Shown here piece by piece: positions 26,600 through 34,860 of a stretch of DNA of 54,466 bases. Numbering within the stretch: the stretch's first letter is position 1; each line of letters starts with the position of its first letter. The notes under the pieces are model-generated. The model was given only the letters and a program-made list of their open reading frames with translations, ran no database searches and was not told where the DNA came from. The DNA comes from a bacterium (GTDB lineage Bacteria; Patescibacteriota; Saccharimonadia; Saccharimonadales; Saccharimonadaceae), in the NCBI GenBank assembly GCA_030427525.1, contig JAUIBD010000004.1, positions 1 to 54,466 on the forward strand, written 5' to 3'. The translations under genes and the position numbers were made by a program.

Positions 26600-26670
26600 C
26601 CCCTGGCAATTCACCCTCAAATTTGCTACAATACTCGAGGCTCTTTCAACAAGGAGCCTCGTGTTTATTG

Positions 26671-26754
26671 GGTGTGGCCAAGTGGTAAGGCACATGGTTC
26701 TTTACCCCAGAAAGCAGGCTTTGCGGGGACCCCATTGGTCCATGCATTCGGGGT
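26671..26754 (+). other. Broken tRNA-Gln-like copy with a hairpin in the anticodon loop
   Basis: Bases 26671-26700 are identical to 26889-26918 of the tRNA-Gln downstream, and 26736-26754 are identical to 26919-26937. Between them, exactly after the two T that begin the anticodon loop, sit 35 extra bases that fold (CCCC 26706-26709 with GGGG 26726-26729; AAAG with CTTT). The T-arm and the 3' acceptor strand are missing; instead 26755-26886 holds other small hairpins. A TACAAT box (26628-26633) and a hairpin, CGAGGCTC/GAGCCTCG (26637-26662), lie upstream. It could be a pseudogene, a remnant of an insertion or a tRNA mimic. Confidence 0.6.
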
Positions 26755-26886
26755 GAGAACTGCCAGCGGCAGCTCGCAAGGAAACCTTCCGTTGCATACA
26801 ATGTTTGCAAACGTGAAGTTTCGGGCCGGCGCTAGCGTCGGGCGAATCCGTCATTAACAAATCGAGATTTCTTTCCTGGCTATCGC

Positions 26887-26961
26887 TGGGGTGTGGCCAA
26901 GTGGTAAGGCACATGGTTTTGGTCCATGCATTCGGGGGTTCGAATCCCTCCACCCCAGCCA
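26887..26961 (+). tRNA. tRNA-Gln (anticodon TTG)
   Basis: A complete cloverleaf: acceptor TGGGGTG/CACCCCA, D-arm GCCAAGTGGTAAGGC, anticodon stem CATGG/CCATG around TTTTGGT with anticodon TTG, T-arm GGGGG-TTCGAAT-CCCTC, discriminator G and an encoded CCA (26959-26961). The 5' flank CTTTCCTGGCT is complementary to the CCA and 3' trailer AGCCAGGAAAG, which would extend the acceptor stem in the precursor and hide the CCA. Confidence 0.95.
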
Positions 26962-27093
26962 GGAAAGAGTTCTTGATTTGACAACCTTTAGTCGATGCGG
27001 CGCTAGCATAGCGCTAACATACAAGCGTTCACCCCCTTACAATGGGACGATTATCTACTAATCAGATTATCCACTTTTTGCTACAATATTCTC

Positions 27094-27678
27094 ATGACCG
27101 AAAGCAGCCATGATCTAGACTTCAATGAAGAATCAGCGGACGCAGTCGACTACGGTGCAACCACTCCACTCACAACAGAACGATTGACGCTTCGACTTTT
27201 AGATACAACTGACGGGATTCCATTACAAGCCGTACTAGGCGATCCTGATGTTATGAAGTTTAGCGACGATGGGCCACTGGACAATGCAAAGATTGATGGA
27301 TGGTTGAAACAACAAAAACAACAATACGAAACTTCAGGGCACCCAGTCATGGCAGTTACTGATCGGGAATCTGGTGAAGTCATCGGCTACTGTGGCCTTT
27401 TTGACTGCGTAATTGATGAGGTATCCGAAGTTGAGGTTGGTTTCAGATTTTCATCAGCAAACTGGGGTAAAGGCTATGCTACTGAAGCCGCAGCGGTAAT
27501 GCTTGATTATGCTCATCGGAATCTCGGCTTAAACCGAGTTGTAGCCATGATTGACCCTGGAAACGAAGGGTCACAACGCGTAGCGGAAAAACTCGGTATG
27601 GCCTACGAAAAAGACTTCATGATGCCTGGGTACAGCTACCCAGATAGATTGTACGTTTCAAAAAGATCCGCATCTTAA
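27094..27678 (+). CDS. GNAT acetyltransferase (RimJ/RimL-like)
   Basis: A 194-residue N-acetyltransferase. TTERLTLRLLDTTD near residue 28 is the typical opening of RimJ/RimL-type enzymes, followed by EVGFRFSSANWGKGYATEAAAVML (the acetyl-CoA pyrophosphate-binding motif) and LNRVVAMIDPGNEGSQRVAEKLGM. The first 25 residues are an acidic extension. TACAAT (27082-27087) ends 6 nt before the ATG, so the mRNA is probably leaderless. The acceptor substrate is unknown. Confidence 0.88.
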   Translation: MTESSHDLDFNEESADAVDYGATTPLTTERLTLRLLDTTDGIPLQAVLGDPDVMKFSDDGPLDNAKIDGWLKQQKQQYETSGHPVMAVTDRESGEVIGYCGLFDCVIDEVSEVEVGFRFSSANWGKGYATEAAAVMLDYAHRNLGLNRVVAMIDPGNEGSQRVAEKLGMAYEKDFMMPGYSYPDRLYVSKRSAS

Positions 27679-27733
27679 GTAGCTTTGCCATACTCGGGGC
27701 GTATGAGTACTCATGAAAAAAGCAGCACAGTAT

Positions 27734-28135
27734 TCAACGTATCGGGAACAAGTTAAGAGTTTGCATATTATCTTCCACTCGATTCTTCAAAATAGAACAA
27801 CGCTCGATTGTCTCTGGCTCATCACCAAGATTTTTTCGATCTAACACAATATAGCTTTTCACATAGGAGCCCTGTGGAAATTGCTGCCATGTAAGATCAA
27901 TATGATACATACGATCGTCCACTTCCAGAATATTCCAAAAATGCGTTTCTTCTTCGTTGCCGTTCCACACTATACCTTTGGCAATCTCTACTTCTGGAAA
28001 ATACTGCTGTACAAGCCAAGACGTAGGGTAACATTGGCCCAGTGCAGGGTTTCCCGTTTCTTTTACCGCGCGATAGGAAGTTTTTTCGTCCCAAGATGCT
28101 TCAAGTGCTTGTCGAAGTTTTACCATATCTACCAT
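27734..28135 (-). CDS. YunG-like protein, possible cysteine hydrolase
   Basis: A 133-residue protein resembling the Bacillus YunG family. The conserved blocks are NPALGQCYPTSWLVQQYFP, EETHFWNIL and YHIDLTWQQFP. The order Cys, His, Asp matches the triad of transglutaminase or NlpC-like folds, so a cysteine-dependent hydrolase is possible, but this is inference from order alone. A GATAAT box (complement of 28142-28147) ends 6 nt before the ATG. It stands alone between a GNAT gene and a small unknown gene. Confidence 0.7.
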   Translation of the reverse strand: MVDMVKLRQALEASWDEKTSYRAVKETGNPALGQCYPTSWLVQQYFPEVEIAKGIVWNGNEEETHFWNILEVDDRMYHIDLTWQQFPQGSYVKSYIVLDRKNLGDEPETIERCSILKNRVEDNMQTLNLFPIR

Positions 28136-28209
28136 GGAGTAATTATCCCACAGTCTTCATTAAGCCCCATAACTACATAGGTCTCCACGGGTCACGGTTT
28201 AAACGAATA

Positions 28210-28238
28210 TTGACTTTTTTACTATTTTGTGCTATGAT
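28210..28238 (+). promoter_or_regulatory. Promoter of a leaderless 100-residue gene
   Basis: TTGACT (28210-28215), a 17-bp spacer and TATGAT (28233-28238), with the ATG 6 nt further. It is a clear example of a leaderless promoter. Confidence 0.85.
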
Positions 28239-28244
28239 GAAAAT

Positions 28245-28547
28245 ATGACTCAAGTATCAAAGCTTAAAGGTTATGGGGAAACCTTCCTCATTGAACCACC
28301 TGTGGAAGCTGGATCAAGGACCGTTGACTCACTTGGTAAGTTGGCTGCTATTGCTGCCTATGGCCCAGAATCCAGCCCAGAAAGACTTAATGCCGTCACT
28401 GAATCCGTAAACCATACACTTGCGGTACTGCATGATCATAACCTTAGCGCACCTGAAGGCGGCCTAAGCCCAACTAGTGGTTTTGCGGAATTTCTATCTG
28501 GAGCCGCCTCACAAGGCGACACAAAATACACAGTTACTATTGAATAA
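28245..28547 (+). CDS. Uncharacterised 100-residue protein
   Basis: A small soluble protein without recognised family. It has an N-terminal strand-rich part (GYGETFLIEPPVEAGSRTV) followed by helices (LGKLAAIAAYG, ERLNAVTESVNHTLAVL) and a Gly/Ser-rich tail ending KYTVTIE. It has its own promoter and terminator, so it is an independent single-gene unit. The ATG at 28245 is chosen because it sits at the predicted transcript start. Confidence 0.65.
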   Translation: MTQVSKLKGYGETFLIEPPVEAGSRTVDSLGKLAAIAAYGPESSPERLNAVTESVNHTLAVLHDHNLSAPEGGLSPTSGFAEFLSGAASQGDTKYTVTIE

Positions 28548-28567
28548 TCATACAGAAATGTCACGAG

Positions 28568-28596
28568 GCTTGTGTACCTTTGCACAAGCTTTTTTA
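28568..28596 (+). terminator. Intrinsic terminator after the 28245 gene
   Basis: GCTTGTG (28568-28574) pairs with CACAAGC (28583-28589), followed by seven T. Confidence 0.9.
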
Positions 28597-28627
28597 GTTA
28601 CTGTTTGCATGCTAGACTATAGTCACA

Positions 28628-29332
28628 ATGGATAACCAAAATACAAACCCCCAGCCTGAACAACCAACACAACCAACTGAAAAATCCGCAGCCGAAATGC
28701 CAAAAAAATCACGCAAAGTATTGTGGGTAATAGTGGCTGTCGCCGCAGTGGTAGTACTAGCAGGCGCTGGGTTTACTGCTTTTACGGTAGTTCGTACCAT
28801 ACAGCAACAGCAAAAAGATTTTCAAACAGGCAATCGTATTGATGCACTTGCCACCTACACAGACAAAAAGTCTGGCATTTCCATAAAAATCCCCGAAAAT
28901 TGGGATGTAAAACGTTCTACCCCAAGCCAAAAGTCTATTGTGCGCCTCAGCATAACGCCACCTGCGGGTTCATTTAGCAACGCATTCGACCAAGGGCAGG
29001 GAATCGACTTGTTGTGCGAGTCGACCAGTGGCAAAGTAACAAAAGATAGCTTTACACAGGCAATAAAGAAAAATGTTATACCAAGCCAACAAGCCAGCGG
29101 GCTAACTATCAGCGACCAATCAGCAAAAACTATCAACCAAATACCTGCGTATCTATATAATGCTACCAGCAAAACCGGCGAGCTGCAGACAGCCTACTAT
29201 CACGGCTACTACATGCTAAACTCACGAGCGATTTGTGACATATACGTCCTAGTCATTCGCGCAGATACTGATAAACTGCCTGTTGAAACATACGCAAATG
29301 ACATTGTCAGGTCGTTCAGTTACAAAAAATAA
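28628..29332 (+). CDS. Membrane-anchored exported protein
   Basis: A 234-residue protein with a Pro/Gln-rich cytoplasmic head (1-28), one transmembrane helix (about 29-52, VLWVIVAVAAVVVLAGAGFTAFTVV) and an extracytoplasmic domain. That domain has YTDKKSGISIKIPENWDVKR, a pattern seen in PsbP-like and related lipoprotein domains, but the assignment is weak. Two cysteines (about 127 and 200) may form a disulfide. A TAGACT box lies 9 nt before the ATG. Confidence 0.7.
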   Translation: MDNQNTNPQPEQPTQPTEKSAAEMPKKSRKVLWVIVAVAAVVVLAGAGFTAFTVVRTIQQQQKDFQTGNRIDALATYTDKKSGISIKIPENWDVKRSTPSQKSIVRLSITPPAGSFSNAFDQGQGIDLLCESTSGKVTKDSFTQAIKKNVIPSQQASGLTISDQSAKTINQIPAYLYNATSKTGELQTAYYHGYYMLNSRAICDIYVLVIRADTDKLPVETYANDIVRSFSYKK

Positions 29333-29377
29333 GTCACCCGTAAGTGGTATACTAAAAGTACTGAAAGAGGAGGGGAT

Positions 29378-29566
29378 ATGACGAAAAGTAAAACTGTCTA
29401 TCAACACGCACCATCTGGCTACGTAATGTTCGTGGCGTACTTCGGAGCACTGGTGTACTTTATCAACAATGCCGACGGCTTTTGGCAAGTCGTCTTTAGC
29501 TTTCTGCAAGCAGCTGTTTGGCCCGGTATTTTGCTGTACCACGGCCTGCAAGCTTTAGGTGTCTAG
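29378..29566 (+). CDS. Small two-helix membrane protein
   Basis: A 62-residue protein with a short polar start (MTKSKTVYQHAPSGY) and two transmembrane segments (about 16-31 and 38-58). I recall similar small proteins with the HAPSGYVMFVAYFGALVYF pattern in Saccharibacteria, but with no function. It has TATACT (29349-29354) and a very strong AGGAGGGG site, so it is SD-led and probably well translated. Confidence 0.7.
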   Translation: MTKSKTVYQHAPSGYVMFVAYFGALVYFINNADGFWQVVFSFLQAAVWPGILLYHGLQALGV

Positions 29567-29680
29567 CCGTTTTCGCTCTTGCTTTTTCCTGTCCAGCATT
29601 TCTGGTTTAATTAGAAGTATCCTAGTAACACGCCCCTCGGTGCCGTGCGAACGGTGTACCGAACGACCCTGGAGGAATGC

Positions 29681-30217
29681 ATGCCCCAGCTCACCGAATC
29701 ACCCGTTCACGCCAACACGGCCAACGGCGCCATCTTCTTGTACCTGCATCCCTTCAAGCAAGGGGTGCGCGTCAGTCGGGCCAAGAACAGCCATCTGAAC
29801 AACTTCTGGCCATTCTGGCTGCGCCAGCTGATCCTGGAGAACACCGACCCGGCCGACCAGTTCGCCGTCGAGGTCGCCGGCACCTCGGTGCTGGTGCGGT
29901 CCTCGCTGTCGTCAGCAGGAACCGTCGAGACGGTGCGTCACTTCGCACAGCAGATCGTCCCGCTGCCGCTCCCGCCACTCAGGTGGAGGCGGCGGATCGG
30001 GACGTCGATGTCGTGCCACTGGGACTGCTTGGATGGCTTCGACTCAACCTGGCTGCAGACGCTGACGCTGCCCGACGGCGCACGCGTGCTGCACAGTGGG
30101 GACGTCGTCGAGGGCAGTCTGACACTCCGACGCAACCAGCGCAACCCCTTCAAGATCGGGGAGCTGCGTCGGATGGTGGAGATGCACGTGGCACTCCACG
30201 CCAGCGGTCGTTCCTGA
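29681..30217 (+). CDS. GC-rich orphan protein of islet C
   Basis: A 178-residue protein that I do not recognise. It is rich in Arg, Trp, Pro and His, with codons of actinobacterial style (CTG, GCC, CGG), unlike either neighbour. Features are NNFWPFWLRQLIL near residue 48, an Arg-rich stretch PLPLPPLRWRRRIGTS (about 96-112) and a C-terminal LRRNQRNPFKIGELRRMVEMHVALHASGR helix. The ATG at 29681 has GGAGG 5 nt upstream; an upstream ATG-like start at 29645 has none. No soluble family or catalytic motif is evident. It ends in a very strong terminator. Confidence 0.6.
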   Translation: MPQLTESPVHANTANGAIFLYLHPFKQGVRVSRAKNSHLNNFWPFWLRQLILENTDPADQFAVEVAGTSVLVRSSLSSAGTVETVRHFAQQIVPLPLPPLRWRRRIGTSMSCHWDCLDGFDSTWLQTLTLPDGARVLHSGDVVEGSLTLRRNQRNPFKIGELRRMVEMHVALHASGRS

Positions 30218-30218
30218 T

Positions 30219-30273
30219 GCCAGGGCCGCTCGTACACGACTGTACGGGCGGCCCTGGCGGGAACACTTTTTTT
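30219..30273 (+). terminator. Very long terminator hairpin of islet C
   Basis: GCCAGGGCCGCTCGTACA (30219-30236) pairs over 18 bp, with one G-U, with 30241-30258 around a CGAC loop. Seven T follow 8 nt later. Confidence 0.8.
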
Positions 30274-30277
30274 GTAA

Positions 30278-30766
30278 TTATCGTTTAAACGTCTTTTTCT
30301 CAGTAATTACCATGTCCATTGCAACGTCTACAGGACTAATCGGTACTTGGGCTACTTTTTGCAGTGAAAAAGCGATGCCCACCTTCAAGGCGCCAGGTTG
30401 AGACGCCAAGTACTCGTCGTACCAGCCGCCACCCATTCCGATTCGATTGCAGCTGCCATCAAAGGCGACAAGGGGAACTAAAATAATGTCGAATTCGCCA
30501 TCTGGCTGTGCGGCGTCAATTTTGAATTTTGAAACAACAATATCTATATCGGGATGCTCAAGCCCGATACGCACCAGTAGTGACGAAGGGTCAACTTCGT
30601 GCAAACTTTTCAGTGCCTTATACGCATTGAGCCGTTTTACCGACGACCAGTCGATTTCATCGTAAACTCGCTGGCATATTTTCAGCGATGCCAACGTCTG
30701 TTCGCCAGGAGAAAGCGCAGTTCTACGCTTCATGCTGGCGATGCGAAGCGCTTCTTTGCTAACCAT
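30278..30766 (-). CDS. 5-formyltetrahydrofolate cyclo-ligase
   Basis: ATP-dependent enzyme (MTHFS) that converts 5-formyl- to methenyl-tetrahydrofolate, keeping the folate pool that ThyA and FolA use. The 162-residue protein has the N-terminal KEALRIASMKRRTALS helix with the ATP-contacting basic residues and the signature DIILVPLVAFDGSCNRIGMGGGWYDEYL. The start at 30766 is chosen because a TATACT box (complement of 30773-30778) ends 6 nt before it; an ATG 24 bp upstream would lie in the promoter. Confidence 0.92.
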   Translation of the reverse strand: MVSKEALRIASMKRRTALSPGEQTLASLKICQRVYDEIDWSSVKRLNAYKALKSLHEVDPSSLLVRIGLEHPDIDIVVSKFKIDAAQPDGEFDIILVPLVAFDGSCNRIGMGGGWYDEYLASQPGALKVGIAFSLQKVAQVPISPVDVAMDMVITEKKTFKR

Positions 30767-30820
30767 AGTTTCAGTATACACCCGCGTCAAGCCCTAAGCG
30801 AGTGTGAGTAAGCTACTATT

Positions 30821-31687
30821 CTACTTTTTCGACTTTTTCTCTGAGGCCATATGTACCACACGCTGCGGGAACGGAATCTCGATGCCTTCTTTATCGAAGG
30901 CTTTTTTCAGTTGGCGCAAAATTTCACTTTTTACCTCCCACTGGCGAATCGGCGCCGTTTTACAGACAATCCGCACCGTGATGGCGGAATCATCAAATGA
31001 ATTTACACGGAGCATGTGCGCTGGTTCTAGCACTACGCCTCGCCATGCTTCATCTTCATAAATCTGCTCACCAACCGTGTCAATAATTGCTTCAACCTTG
31101 TCGATATCGCTGTTATAGCTAACTCCCACATCTGCCACCACCTGGGCATACTCCATGGTCATGTTTGTAGCAATGGTAATCTCGCCGTTTGGAATGTAAT
31201 GAACATTTCCGTCAAGGTCGCGAAGCTTCGTCATGCGTAAGGTAATTTTTTCAACCACACCGGAAACCCCTTGATTTACCTGTAAAACGTCACCTACACG
31301 ATACTGATTTTCGCCTAAAATGAAGAGCCCGGCTAAGAAGTCCTTCACCATAGTTTGGGCGCCGAACCCAAGCGCTACACCTGCGATACCTGCACCAGCC
31401 AGAAGCGGTCCGATATTTATATTCAGCATGGTCAACGCTATAAGCACTGCAATAGTCCATATTATGGCCGTGGCCGCAGTATTTAAAATCGAAATGAGCG
31501 TGTCTTCGCGTTGCTCTTCGTCACGTTTCGACTTGAAATTCTGCGGCTGCAACGCTCGTCGTATAACGCGAGCAATTATACGCTTGCTAAACATCGTTAA
31601 TAGATACGCCACTAAAAAGGTGATGGCTATAGTGATTAGCTGTTTATTAATACTCAAAAAATAGTTGAACAGTGTGCTTGAATCCAT
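30821..31687 (-). CDS. MscS-family mechanosensitive channel
   Basis: A 288-residue channel protein. It has an N-terminal helix (about 15-37), a second hydrophobic segment (about 72-92), the pore helix rich in Gly/Ala (GPLLAGAGIAGVALGFGAQTMVKDFLAGLFIL) and the cytoplasmic beta domain starting YRVGDVLQVN...GVVEKITLRMTKLRDLDGNVHYIPNGEI. It opens under membrane tension to release solutes during hypo-osmotic shock. The lysine-rich end is normal. It is divergent from the gene at 31771. Confidence 0.94.
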   Translation of the reverse strand: MDSSTLFNYFLSINKQLITIAITFLVAYLLTMFSKRIIARVIRRALQPQNFKSKRDEEQREDTLISILNTAATAIIWTIAVLIALTMLNINIGPLLAGAGIAGVALGFGAQTMVKDFLAGLFILGENQYRVGDVLQVNQGVSGVVEKITLRMTKLRDLDGNVHYIPNGEITIATNMTMEYAQVVADVGVSYNSDIDKVEAIIDTVGEQIYEDEAWRGVVLEPAHMLRVNSFDDSAITVRIVCKTAPIRQWEVKSEILRQLKKAFDKEGIEIPFPQRVVHMASEKKSKK

Positions 31688-31770
31688 ACTGTATAGTCTA
31701 TCAAGCTTGTCTGTTTCTGCACAGCCTCACTAAAATACTGTATACTTTAGGCAGAAATTGGAGGTGTGAC

Positions 31771-32682
31771 ATGGCAAAACGTATCTCGTCAGCAAAAAAA
31801 TCTAATACAGTTACTAAATATCATCCCTATATTAGCTGGTCCCTATTGGCGCTAGCAGCACTATTACTGCTACTGGCACAAGGTTCTGCATGGGTGAAAA
31901 ACACCTTGTTCGACCAAGCCGACTTTAAGTCAATCGCCATTACCACGCTTTCCCAACAGCAAAATCGTGATGCAATCGCAAGCAAAGTGGTGGATACAGC
32001 CCTCCAAGATCGTCCAATTATCAAACGAATTGCTGGTGATCGACTATCTGCCTTCACTAGCGGACTGCTGGCAAGTGATTTCGGTGAACGCGTGCTCGAT
32101 GGCGTTGTCTCGAAAATGTATGGCTATGTTACAAACCCCAATCCAAAGGACGTCGAGCTTCAATTAACCGTCATTAAACAGCCGCTGAGTATTCTAACGC
32201 AGATTGCTCAGACCTATGACGCAGACATTAAACTTGAAGCCGATGCGATACCGGATACATTAGTGCTCGTGCGTGCCAATGAGGTACCAAACGTGAGTGG
32301 AATATATCGAAGCTTTATCTGGCTCGCACCCTTGTTTTGGTTGCTGACCTTAGCGGCATTTGCAAGCTATCTTTACATAAACCGGAAAGATTACGCAAAA
32401 CACGTATACCGTGTATACGGCGCGATTATCATCGTGGTAGTTATTGGATTATCAACTGGACCGTTCGTTCCACAATCGGTTGGTGCTTTGCTGGCCGATG
32501 CGAATACAAGCCAGCTAGTAACAAATCTCGTTTCGGCGTATCTTGCGCCCTTTACGCAGCAAATGTGGACAATGGCAGCGATAGCGTCTGTAGCGGTCAT
32601 CATCTTTTCACAGCGTCAACGAATTGTTACTACTTCGCAATCACTACTAGCAAAACTGCCTAATCAGAAAGCCAAAAAGTGA
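31771..32682 (+). CDS. Membrane protein paired with an AI-2E permease
   Basis: A 303-residue protein with one N-terminal helix (about 21-38), a 140-residue extracytoplasmic domain and three C-terminal helices (about 179-197, 212-230 and 262-280). The external domain alternates helices (DFKSIAITTLSQQQNRDAIASKVVDTAL). It is unknown to me. The ATG at 31771 follows a GGAGG site, and a TATACT is at 31741. Its stop overlaps the following permease start by 4 bp (GTGA), suggesting the two proteins act together. Confidence 0.7.
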   Translation: MAKRISSAKKSNTVTKYHPYISWSLLALAALLLLLAQGSAWVKNTLFDQADFKSIAITTLSQQQNRDAIASKVVDTALQDRPIIKRIAGDRLSAFTSGLLASDFGERVLDGVVSKMYGYVTNPNPKDVELQLTVIKQPLSILTQIAQTYDADIKLEADAIPDTLVLVRANEVPNVSGIYRSFIWLAPLFWLLTLAAFASYLYINRKDYAKHVYRVYGAIIIVVVIGLSTGPFVPQSVGALLADANTSQLVTNLVSAYLAPFTQQMWTMAAIASVAVIIFSQRQRIVTTSQSLLAKLPNQKAKK

Positions 32683-33752
32683 GCACAAAAGCGAAAACTC
32701 AGCCAGAGAACCAACCAAATTGGTTGGTAATCGGCATCGTTTGCATCGTTATTGCTTTGGTGTTTTTCCAGCCGTTCCTTGCTCCTATGGCATTGAGCGC
32801 AGTCTTTGCATCGTTGCTATTTCCTCTATACGAATGGTTCAGGAAGCACATGAAGGATAAAATCGCCGCCAGTCTTACAATGATAACGAGTATTCTTATC
32901 TTTTTGCTCCCACTGCTATTTATCGGAGTGCTCGCTATTCAGCAAGCATTCAATCTAGCAGAGACAGTATCGAACTTGAAATATGAACCAGGCTCGTCTT
33001 TCTACGAAACCGTCCAAACTATAGGCGACAGTGTTGGCACAATCCTGCCAGCTGAAGCAGCCACCGGAACTGAAACAACTATAAAAGAGTTTATCCAGCA
33101 AACAATTCCATTCGTTGTTAGTCAAACGATTAAGGTTATCGCTGCTATCGCCGCCTCAGCGCCACAGCTCATCACGTCTGCAATTATTTATGGCTTCATG
33201 TTCAATATATTTTTGCTCTATCACAGAGACATCCGAAACTTTGTTATTACCGCTTCGCCATTTTCAGAAGAAGATAGTGGAAAATACTTACAACGGGCTA
33301 GTTTGATCGTTACCGCCAGCTTAAAGGGTCAGTTTATCATCTCTTTAGTTTCCGCCGTCAGCTCAGCATTACTTTTATTTATACTAGGTTTACAGCCATA
33401 CTTCTTGCCACTTGTGATTCTCTTTACGATCCTCGGCATGGTACCTCTTGGCAGTGGCATCGTAGTGGTGCCGATATCACTATTCGCTATGGCCAGCGGT
33501 AATTTCTGGCCAGGCTTCTGGGTGTTCATGATCTATTCATTAGTCATTTGTAATTTTGATAACGTCATGAGGCCACGACTAGTTCCAAAAGAAGCTGGCA
33601 TGATCCAAGCGCTCGCGATAATCGCGACATTTTCGGGAATCTACTATTTTGGCTTAATGGGAATTGTATATGGACCATTGGTTGTTATTCTACTGATGAC
33701 GACAGCACAAATTTACCTCGACCACAAACAGCCAGCCTTAGAAAAACTTTAA
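32679..33752 (+). CDS. AI-2E family permease, second copy
   Basis: A 357-residue membrane protein of the AI-2E/UPF0118 family, about seven to eight helices. It has the N-terminal FFQPFLAPMALSAVFASLLFPLYEWF pair, the central soluble loop (about 90-140), and the C-terminal region VICNFDNVMRPRLVPKEAGMIQALAIIATFSG, which is the conserved family signature. It starts with GTG overlapping the previous stop. It differs from the copy at 22807 in sequence and context, so they are probably not recent duplicates. Confidence 0.87.
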   Translation: MSTKAKTQPENQPNWLVIGIVCIVIALVFFQPFLAPMALSAVFASLLFPLYEWFRKHMKDKIAASLTMITSILIFLLPLLFIGVLAIQQAFNLAETVSNLKYEPGSSFYETVQTIGDSVGTILPAEAATGTETTIKEFIQQTIPFVVSQTIKVIAAIAASAPQLITSAIIYGFMFNIFLLYHRDIRNFVITASPFSEEDSGKYLQRASLIVTASLKGQFIISLVSAVSSALLLFILGLQPYFLPLVILFTILGMVPLGSGIVVVPISLFAMASGNFWPGFWVFMIYSLVICNFDNVMRPRLVPKEAGMIQALAIIATFSGIYYFGLMGIVYGPLVVILLMTTAQIYLDHKQPALEKL

Positions 33753-33797
33753 TTTTCTGCGCAACGGGCGTATAGTATGAGGCAAGGGAGTCATGGC

Positions 33798-34163
33798 ATG
33801 AAATCTTCTGCGAGAATCTTCCATCTTATTGCGGCCTTGGCGCTGCTAGCTGTGGGTTTTTTGCTCGTATTCGACATTCTTAACGTACCAGACATGAACT
33901 TTGTAATAGGGTTAGGATCCGCCGTATTTGGCCTATTACTGCTGGCTGTGCCTATTTCACTAGTACGGCGCATTGGTTTTATCGCATTAATCCTCGGTAC
34001 ATACATCACGCTAAAGCAGGCAGACATACTTCGTATGGATTATATCCGTTACTCACTTGGTTTTGTTCTCATAGCCGCCGGATTACTCGGTGTTTTTCAT
34101 GATGTGAAAGGAGGCGAACCCGAATCAATCCCAGATGAACAAACAGAAGAAGCTACTAATTAG
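33798..34163 (+). CDS. Small four-helix membrane protein
   Basis: A 121-residue protein with four hydrophobic segments (about 9-27, 33-54, 58-74 and 82-100) and an acidic tail (EPESIPDEQTEE). No family is recognised. TATAGT (33771-33776) places the transcript start near 33783, so the ATG at 33777 cannot be used; the ATG at 33798 follows GGGAG with good spacing. It is probably co-transcribed with the HdeD-like gene 14 bp downstream, which has its own AGAAGGAG site. Confidence 0.65.
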   Translation: MKSSARIFHLIAALALLAVGFLLVFDILNVPDMNFVIGLGSAVFGLLLLAVPISLVRRIGFIALILGTYITLKQADILRMDYIRYSLGFVLIAAGLLGVFHDVKGGEPESIPDEQTEEATN

Positions 34164-34177
34164 AGAAGGAGTAAATT

Positions 34178-34729
34178 ATGGCTGCAAAAGTTCAACAAAC
34201 TAATGGTGTATGGTGGCTCGGCGCCGTGGCAGGAGTCGCGACAATGCTCTTTGGCATCGCTGCGCTGTTCTGGCCAGGTCTCACACTAGCAACGTTCGTG
34301 TACATTTTTAGTGCATACGTATTGGCGTGGGGTGTAATATCAGTCGTTCGTGGATTCATGAGCGTGTCTACTGACAGTATGTGGTGGCTCAAGCTGCTAT
34401 TCGGCGTTCTGGCGGTTGGTGTCGGTGTATATTTGGTGCGTCACCCTGGCGTATCGTTCGCAACGCTCATTCTACTAACTGGATTCACGCTAGTAGTCCA
34501 GGGCCTATTCGACGTTGTTGTCGGACTGTTCGGTGATGTAAAGACAGCCACTGCTCGCACGTTCGCGCTTATTGGTGGTGCGCTGAGTGTGCTAGCTGGT
34601 GTGTTTATTCTGTCACAGCCAGTTTCTGGCGGAGTAGCCTTCGTATGGATCATCGGTCTGTACGCGTTGCTCTTCGGTCCGCTACTTATCGCGGCATCGA
34701 TGGATGAGCGAACACTCGAACAAGCATAG
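34178..34729 (+). CDS. HdeD/DUF308 membrane protein
   Basis: A 183-residue protein with six transmembrane helices made of repeated two-helix units, as in HdeD (acid-resistance membrane protein). The pattern GAVAGVATMLFGIAALFWPG, then YVLAWGVISVVRGF, LVVQGLFDVVVGLF and ALSVLAGVFILSQP matches DUF308. The exact role outside enterobacteria is unknown. It has a strong AGAAGGAG site and is followed by an intrinsic terminator. Confidence 0.85.
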   Translation: MAAKVQQTNGVWWLGAVAGVATMLFGIAALFWPGLTLATFVYIFSAYVLAWGVISVVRGFMSVSTDSMWWLKLLFGVLAVGVGVYLVRHPGVSFATLILLTGFTLVVQGLFDVVVGLFGDVKTATARTFALIGGALSVLAGVFILSQPVSGGVAFVWIIGLYALLFGPLLIAASMDERTLEQA

Positions 34730-34750
34730 GTGAGTGCCCATATACAATGA

Positions 34751-34780
34751 AAAGATCTGTCCTAGAGGCGGATCTTTTTT
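34751..34780 (+). terminator. Intrinsic terminator after the HdeD-like gene
   Basis: AAAGATC (34751-34757) pairs with GATCTTT (34771-34777), followed by T. Confidence 0.85.
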
Positions 34781-34860
34781 ATGCTTTAAAACCAAGTTGC
34801 ACTTTAGCCAATATCTTGCTATGGTAAATATTAATCAAAACAGTACGTGCGAGGTAAGTC

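Noticed and set aside
26671-26961. tRNA-Gln duplication as an integration (att) site of a mobile element
   Set aside because: Integration usually duplicates the 3' end of a tRNA; here the 5' and middle parts are duplicated. Only about 130 bp lie between the copies and there is no integrase or other mobile gene nearby.
29677-30288. A 203-codon frame overlapping the islet C gene in another phase
   Set aside because: It is Arg/Ala/Pro-rich, as expected from the shifted frame of a GC-rich gene, and runs through the terminator. The frame from 29681 has the GGAGG site and ends before the terminator.
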